The translations under genes were made by a program, and so were the position numbers. Below the pieces are notes generated by a model. The model was given only the letters and a program-made list of their open reading frames with translations, did no database searches and was not told the DNA's origin. From Fulvia fulva (Eukaryota; Ascomycota; Dothideomycetes; Mycosphaerellales; Mycosphaerellaceae), in contig NC_063013.1 of NCBI RefSeq assembly GCF_020509005.1, positions 372,001-436,000 of the forward strand: DNA of 64,000 nt, given 5' to 3'. How positions within the stretch are numbered: position 1 is the first letter of the stretch; each line of letters begins with the position of its first letter. Shown piece after piece: positions 58,401-64,000 of the stretch.

Positions 58401-59650
58401 AGGATACGGCTATATAAGGCTTTCCTAGGAAGGGTAGTATATATTAAAGTCTCCTACTACGGTATAGTACCCTTGTCTCTTAAGCGTACTATCTAGGTGT
58501 CTATAGACCCTAAGGTCGCGGCTAGACCTCGAGGCTAGCGGTTATATATATATATATATATTATATCTAAGTACTACCTACGTAGAGGGAGGTTATATCT
58601 CCCCCGCCTTTTTTGTCTACGTAGTATACTACCTCCTAGTCGGATTCTAGTATATCCTTACTAATATAGAAGTACGTACGGGGTCTACCGTCGCTTCGTA
58701 GGTATATCGTATAGCCTAGTAACTTATAGGTCGTTAGTATCTTATAGTACGGGTTAATCTATAGCTCCTAGATTACTAGGACGTAGTAGACGTACGGGTC
58801 CGCCTCGTATAGGAAATAGTTCTAGACTATATCCTTACTATAGTTAACGTTATACTAGATAATACTAAGCGTATCGAGGCTAGTTATCGTTATCGATAAT
58901 CATTTCTTCTATAATGTCCTATATCCTACTACTATGCGCGTCCTAGTCTATACCTATCGGTTATATACTAAAGAGGAGCCGGGCCTAGTTAGATTCCCTC
59001 GCCGTAGCTAGTAGAGTACGTGGCCTCCCGTACGCCCTAGGTTATATATCCTTTATATTATTCTCGGCCCTAGGGCGCTTATATCCGACCGCCGCTAGCT
59101 AGTTCCGGTATAGACTAGTCTTACGGTCGCCGTAGAATCTTAAGGCGACGGTTCTGTTTATAATTACCTTGTTTTTCGCTAGTTTCCGCTATAGGTATCC
59201 CGCGCTATACGATAGGTAGTACCCCGGATAGTTCGCGTACCGCCTCGTAGCTAATATATAGTCCCTAGATATAGTCTCTTATATAGTTCGAGTAGACCTA
59301 CTTATATATATACGTATAGGTTTAGTATCTATACTATTAGTATTTAAAGTATTAGAGGATACGAAAGTATAAGGAGTGCTTTTAAACTATCTTAAGGCTA
59401 TATTACTAGATTAGGCCTTATTCTATTACTAGATCCGCCGCTTTCGTATCTTATAGCTATACGATTAGCGCCGAGGCCTTCTTACCTTCTAGATATTTCC
59501 TCTAGAGCTAAGTCGCCTTCTAGATTAGAGAGTTAAGAGTAACTAGGTTGTCCTCTTAGAGAGTACGTAGGTAACTATTACGGTAGCTCCGTAAGTAGAG
59601 GATTCGGATCGGGTTACGTAACTCGTAATTACGTAATATTAATGACTAAG
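55455..59650 (-). mobile_element. Second LINE (non-LTR), reverse strand, RIP-mutated
   Basis: Reading leftward: an ORF1-like region near 59100-59600, an endonuclease domain ~58350-58950 (VGDFNIYYPS), and a reverse transcriptase ~56800-57560 with KAPGPDRILN (57490-57510) and SFIDDTNILA (~56830). It is a different family from the LINE at 18720 (FIDD versus FVDD and distinct surrounding residues). The 3' end is an AT-rich stretch directly against the F2 transposon. The 5' limit is approximate. A (TA)n run lies at 58539-58563. Confidence 0.72.
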
Positions 59651-59653
59651 CTC

Positions 59654-61268
59654 GGCCCGAGCGCGACCTCGGCTTCCCTTAAGAAGCCCTCTCTCTCTTA
59701 GAACTACCTTCTTCCTTTAGCTATCGACTTTATTAATAAACTACTACTATACTCGCCTACTATAGCCTCGTAATACTTCGATAGCTCGATAATAAGGACG
59801 CTACTATATATAGCGCCGCTTACGAAAAAGCCGCGACTCCGCGTACTCGAAGCCACGATATCGCGTACCTTCGAAAGTCGCGATATATAGCGACTTCCTT
59901 AGTACTAGCGATAGGTAGCGTAGTACTCTCTTCTTAGAAGCCGCCGCTTAAGGTATAACTTATATTATAGCTAGAGTAAACGGCTATAGTAGCGACGATA
60001 CTTAACCTATTAGTTGCCTAGCTAGACTAACTTAAAACTTAGAACTCTTTACCCGAGCCGATAAATATACGTAGTTAGACAATAAGATAGCTAGACTCGA
60101 TCCTACTAAGTACGCCGAACAGTAGCGGGCGATCCTCGACGAGTTACTAGAAGAGGAGGAAGAAGGTAATCGGATATAGGAGATTCCCGACGACTTCTAC
60201 CTCGCGGATCTTATTCGAGACTCGGATATTACTACCTATCGGAAGGCTAACGGAGAGTAGGATTAGGCTCGCTAGAACTTCGCGGTTGATATTACGGATA
60301 GCTAAGGCCTAAGCTCGACCTTACGTATTCCTCTCGATTAGCTAAGTATACTCGACTCGGCTTCCCTACGTTATTAAGTTCAAAACTAACCGGAAGCTAT
60401 ATTATATACGCTCCGAAGACTCGAGGCTAACTATCGCTAAGCTATCCTAGATAGGGCGGCGTTATAAATATATAAATAAATATATTTATAATACCTATCT
60501 AGCTCCTAAAAGGTCTACGACGCCGGGGCCTATTAAGGAAGGGAGAGGGGAAAACCGTCGTACGGGGAAAAACCCTCTTTGAGTATTAGTAAGCTCTCTC
60601 TATTACTTATTAGTCAATCTGTTATACTAGAAGTAGTAAGTACTAGGTAGTTAGCCGCCCCGGAGTACTAATCTACCCGGTACCTAGGAACGAGTATTAG
60701 TAGCTAGCCGACTATCGAGTAGGCGACAGGTCGACTATTAGTAGAGGCGGGTCGCCTATCGAGTAGGAGACAGGTCGACCGTCGAGCGGAAAACGAGCTA
60801 GCCGTCGAGTAGATAACGAGTCGACCCTTCCGGGCTCCTATATTCTATTAGTACTCCTATCGCTACTCCTCCTATACCCGGGGTCGCTATAGGCTACGGT
60901 CTACCCGCCTACGTAGTCGTCGGTACTACTAGAACCCTACTACGTCTATAGGTAGGGCGCCTTTAAAGGCTTCCTAGAGCTCTTTCTCCTAGGCTATCTC
61001 CCCTATTCTTACTACTATCTTACCTACTATCTAGAACTACTATAGTAGGCCGGTCCGTATTACTATTCGTACCGCTACTCGTATCCTACGCGCTATACCT
61101 ATTATATATTAGAGGTCTATAGCCCTAGTCTCGAGGCGTATTACCTACTAGGCTTCTATAAAGCGTAGATAGAATAGTACGACGTATTTTAGCGTCTAGA
61201 CACGTCTATATTCGTATAGGCTACTATCTACTCCTAGTACCTTTCGGCGATATAGATAGTCCTTAAAC
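59654..61268 (+). mobile_element. Left arm outer sequence, unidentified mutated repeat
   Basis: CpA-depleted and interrupted by stops. Around 60110-60300 a degraded reading frame shows acidic coding-like sequence (ILDELLEEEEEG; DFYLADLIRDSDITTYRK), which I cannot assign. 60700-60830 has a degenerate minisatellite with a CGAGTAGGCGACAGGTCGAC-like unit. The mirror copy is 62386-64000. Confidence 0.5.
60700..60830. repeat. Degenerate minisatellite in the palindrome arm
   Basis: Four to five imperfect units of about 25-30 bp containing CGAGTAG and CAGGTCGAC or similar. The mirror copy is at 62824-62954. Confidence 0.6.
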
Positions 61269-61452
61269 TATTACGGGTAGCCCGCGACCCCCTACTATAG
61301 CTACGTCGGCCCGGCTAAACCGCGGACCTTCCGTATCGGGTTAGCGCGGCTTAGCTTTACTTTATAACTTCGCCGCGCCTCGCGCTCCTCTTTCGTAGCT
61401 TCGTAGAATAACAACTATCTCGTTCGGACCCTATAATACGCGCGCCCTTATA
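61269..61452 (+). repeat. Gypsy B LTR in the left palindrome arm
   Basis: 184-bp LTR in forward element orientation, followed by leader and gag to 61793. Confidence 0.9.
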
Positions 61453-61793
61453 GTTTGTTCTACTACCCTACCTAGATCGCGGATCTAGGTAAGGGACGCG
61501 TAATAATAGGAATAGACAGAACCGTAGAACTCGAGAACGCGTAGAGTCGTATTAGAATATAGAATACGGTAAGGCGTATAGCGCGTAAATACCTAGAGAA
61601 CGTAACGCGGCGACATTATTAGTAGGTAGTCGCGCGCTCGTAGACAGTTAGGAAATAGACCTCGTTACGCCTCCCCCGAACCTAGACAATATGACTTTAT
61701 AGATAAACGGCGGTATACTACCGCTACTAAAGCCTAAGGGTAAAGGTAAGTAGCGTATATCTCTTTTCCCCGACCTCTCCTCTTTCCCTCGGA
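61453..61793 (+). mobile_element. Gypsy B leader and gag start, left arm
   Basis: The reverse complement of the gypsy B region next to its 5' LTR (53697-54037), including the leader palindrome. It stops abruptly at the palindrome loop. Confidence 0.85.
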
Positions 61794-62201
61794 TTAATCT
61801 CTTATTATAGCGCGATACCGGTGTCTACTATAACCCGCCGGTTATCGTCCTATATCTAACTCCGAGGGAAAGAGGAGAGGTCGGGGAAAAGAGATATAAG
61901 CTACTTGCTTTTGCCCTTAGGCTTAGGTAGCGGTAGTATACCGCCGTTTATCTATAAAGTTATATTGTCTAGGTTCGGGGGAGGCGTAACGAGGCCTATT
62001 TCCTAACTGTCTACGAGCGCGCGACTACCTACTAATAATGTCGCCGCGTTACGTTCTCTAGGTATTTACGCGCTATACGCCTTACCGTATTCTATATTCT
62101 AATACGACTCTACGCGTTCTCGAGTTCTACGGTTCTGTCTATTCCTATTATTACGCGTCCCTTACCTAGATCCGCGATCTAGGTAGGGTAGTAGAACAAA
62201 C
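61794..62201 (-). mobile_element. Gypsy B leader and gag start, right arm (including the loop)
   Basis: Matches 53635-54037 of gypsy B in the same orientation. The loop (61794-61860) is ordinary gypsy B gag sequence belonging to this arm, so the left arm is simply shorter. Confidence 0.85.
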
Positions 62202-62385
62202 TATAAGGGCGCGCGTATTATAGGGTCCGAACGAGATAGTTGTTATTCTACGAAGCTACGAAAGAGGAGCGCGAGGCGCGGCGAAGTTATAAAGTAAAGC
62301 TAAGCCGCGCTAACCCGATACGGAAGGTCCGCGGTTTAGCCGGGCCGACGTAGCTATAGTAGGGGGTCGCGGGCTACCCGTAATA
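62202..62385 (-). repeat. Gypsy B LTR in the right palindrome arm
   Basis: 184 bp, the mirror of 61269-61452 with no visible difference. Confidence 0.9.
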
Positions 62386-64000
62386 GTTTAAGGACTATCT
62401 ATATCGCCGAAAGGTACTAGGAGTAGATAGTAGCCTATACGAATATAGACGTGTCTAGACGCTAAAATACGTCGTACTATTCTATCTACGCTTTATAGAA
62501 GCCTAGTAGGTAATACGCCTCGAGACTAGGGCTATAGACCTCTAATATATAATAGGTATAGCGCGTAGGATACGAGTAGCGGTACGAATAGTAATACGGA
62601 CCGGCCTACTATAGTAGTTCTAGATAGTAGGTAAGATAGTAGTAAGAATAGGGGAGATAGCCTAGGAGAAAGAGCTCTAGGAAGCCTTTAAAGGCGCCCT
62701 ACCTATAGACGTAGTAGGGTTCTAGTAGTACCGACGACTACGTAGGCGGGTAGACCGTAGCCTATAGCGACCCCGGGTATAGGAGGAGTAGCGATAGGAG
62801 TACTAATAGAATATAGGAGCCCAGAAGGGTCGACTCGTTATCTACTCGACGGCTAGCTCGTTTTCCGCTCGACGGTCGACCTGTCTCCTACTCGATAGGC
62901 GACCCGCCTCTACTAATAGTCGACCTGTCGCCTACTCGATAGTCGGCTAGCTACTAATACTCGTTCCTAGGTACCGGGTAGATTAGTACTCCGGGGCGGC
63001 TAACTACCTAGTACTTACTACTTCTAGTATAACAGATTGACTAATAAGTAATAGAGAGAGCTTACTAATACTCAAAGAGGGTTTTTCCCCGTACGACGGT
63101 TTTCCCCTCTCCCTTCCTTAATAGGCCCCGGCGTCGTAGACCTTTTAGGAGCTAGATAGGTATTATAAATATATTTATTTATATATTTATAACGCCGCCC
63201 TATCTAGGATAGCTTAGCGATAGTTAGCCTCGAGTCTTCGGAGCGTATATAATATAGCTTCCGGTTAGTTTTGAACTTAATAACGTAGGGAAGCCGAGTC
63301 GAGTATACTTAGCTAATCGAGAGGAATACGTAAGGTCGAGCTTAGGCCTTAGCTATCCGTAATATCAACCGCGAAGTTCTAGCGAGCCTAATCCTACTCT
63401 CCGTTAGCCTTCCGATAGGTAGTAATATCCGAGTCTCGAATAAGATCCGCGAGGTAGAAGTCGTCGGGAATCTCCTATATCCGATTACCTTCTTCCTCCT
63501 CTTCTAGTAACTCGTCGAGGATCGCCCGCTACTGTTCGGCGTACTTAGTAGGATCGAGTCTAGCTATCTTATTGTCTAACTACGTATATTTATCGGCTCG
63601 GGTAAAGAGTTCTAAGTTTTAAGTTAGTCTAGCTAGGCAACTAATAGGTTAAGTATCGTCGCTACTATAGCCGTTTACTCTAGCTATAATATAAGTTATA
63701 CCTTAAGCGGCGGCTTCTAAGAAGAGAGTACTACGCTACCTATCGCTAGTACTAAGGAAGTCGCTATATATCGCGACTTTCGAAGGTACGCGATATCGTG
63801 GCTTCGAGTACGCGGAGTCGCGGCTTTTTCGTAAGCGGCGCTATATATAGTAGCGTCCTTATTATCGAGCTATCGAAGTATTACGAGGCTATAGTAGGCG
63901 AGTATAGTAGTAGTTTATTAATAAAGTCGATAGCTAAAGGAAGAAGGTAGTTCTAAGAGAGAGAGGGCTTCTTAAGGGAAGCCGAGGTCGCGCTCGGGCC
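62386..64000 (-). mobile_element. Right arm outer sequence, mirror of 59654-61268
   Basis: The same unidentified mutated sequence as the left arm, reverse-complemented; it continues to the window edge. Confidence 0.55.

Larger units (their letters stand above)
59654..64000. repeat. 4.35-kb palindrome: 2140-bp inverted arms around a 67-bp loop
   Basis: Arm 59654-61793 is the reverse complement of 61861-64000; paired positions sum to 123654 at every block checked (59654/64000, 60541/63113, 61269/62385, 61793/61861), so there is no net indel between them. The outer 1615 bp of each arm is an unidentified sequence, then a gypsy B LTR, then gypsy B leader and gag facing inward. Outer parts appear identical; a handful of transitions and other changes occur only in the ~130 bp nearest the loop. 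The right arm ends at the window edge, so the palindrome may be longer. Confidence 0.93.

Noticed and set aside
18720..64000. Possible Starship-type giant mobile element
   Set aside because: No tyrosine-recombinase captain gene or cargo genes; all recognisable coding remains belong to retroelements or Fot1-like transposons.

Overview
The window is nuclear DNA of a filamentous ascomycete (Pezizomycotina). The gene families and short 45-53 bp introns fit a Dothideomycete; this is an inference, since no marker gene for the class is present. It splits into two compartments.

The first ~18.2 kb is a normal gene-bearing segment of balanced composition. In order: a vacuolar carboxypeptidase Y (480-2147, +); an MFS transporter of the monocarboxylate-transporter-like type (2922-4346, +); a small ORF with a retropepsin-like DSGA motif (4602-4949, +); a low-complexity Ser/Tyr/Gly/Arg/Pro-rich protein with a one-base frame break (6077-6804, -); a CX5R protein phosphatase with an unresolved 5' end (7618-~8367, -); a single-pass membrane protein with a cysteine-rich ectodomain (8622-9778, -); a membrane-anchored PAN/apple-like protein with a broken frame (11129-~12072, +); a short truncated paralogue of the membrane protein (12038-12364, -); a mitochondrial-type rhodanese with an apparent GC-AG intron (12653-13236, -); the MutL homologue PMS1 (13445-16831, +), divergent from the rhodanese; and a PhiA-like secreted cell-wall protein (17138-17794, -). 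The stretch 6-12.5 kb looks like a zone of duplication and decay between intact housekeeping genes.

From ~18.7 kb to the window end there are no intact genes. The DNA is a nested stack of transposable elements mutated by repeat-induced point mutation (RIP): CpA/TpG is strongly depleted, TpA is in excess, and glutamine codons have become TAG/TAA stops. The order is: a Tad-like LINE (+, ~18.72-23.9 kb); an orphan Fot1-like terminus; an old Ty3/gypsy element (gypsy A, from 23966) split by a chromodomain gypsy element (copy 1, +, 25596-31885, target duplication TAGAG) and by a Ty1/copia element (34444-~45264), itself split by a second chromodomain gypsy copy in reverse (36938-43224, duplication AGGGG); a Fot1/Pot2-like DNA transposon split by another gypsy element (gypsy B, -, 47012-54221, duplication TAATA); a second Fot1-like element (54296-55452); a second LINE (-, ~55.46-59.65 kb); and a 4.35 kb palindrome (59654-64000) with 2140-bp arms around a 67-bp loop, reaching the window edge. 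Four of the junctions are supported by target-site duplications or resumed reading frames, which gives a relative order of insertion.

No metabolic cluster, CRISPR array or prokaryotic-type defence system is visible. The strongest unusual structures are the palindrome, the shared internally deleted Fot1 derivatives with unequal terminal repeat arrays, the ~90-codon antisense ORF that stays open in all four chromodomain-gypsy LTRs, and the retropepsin-like ORF in un-mutated DNA.
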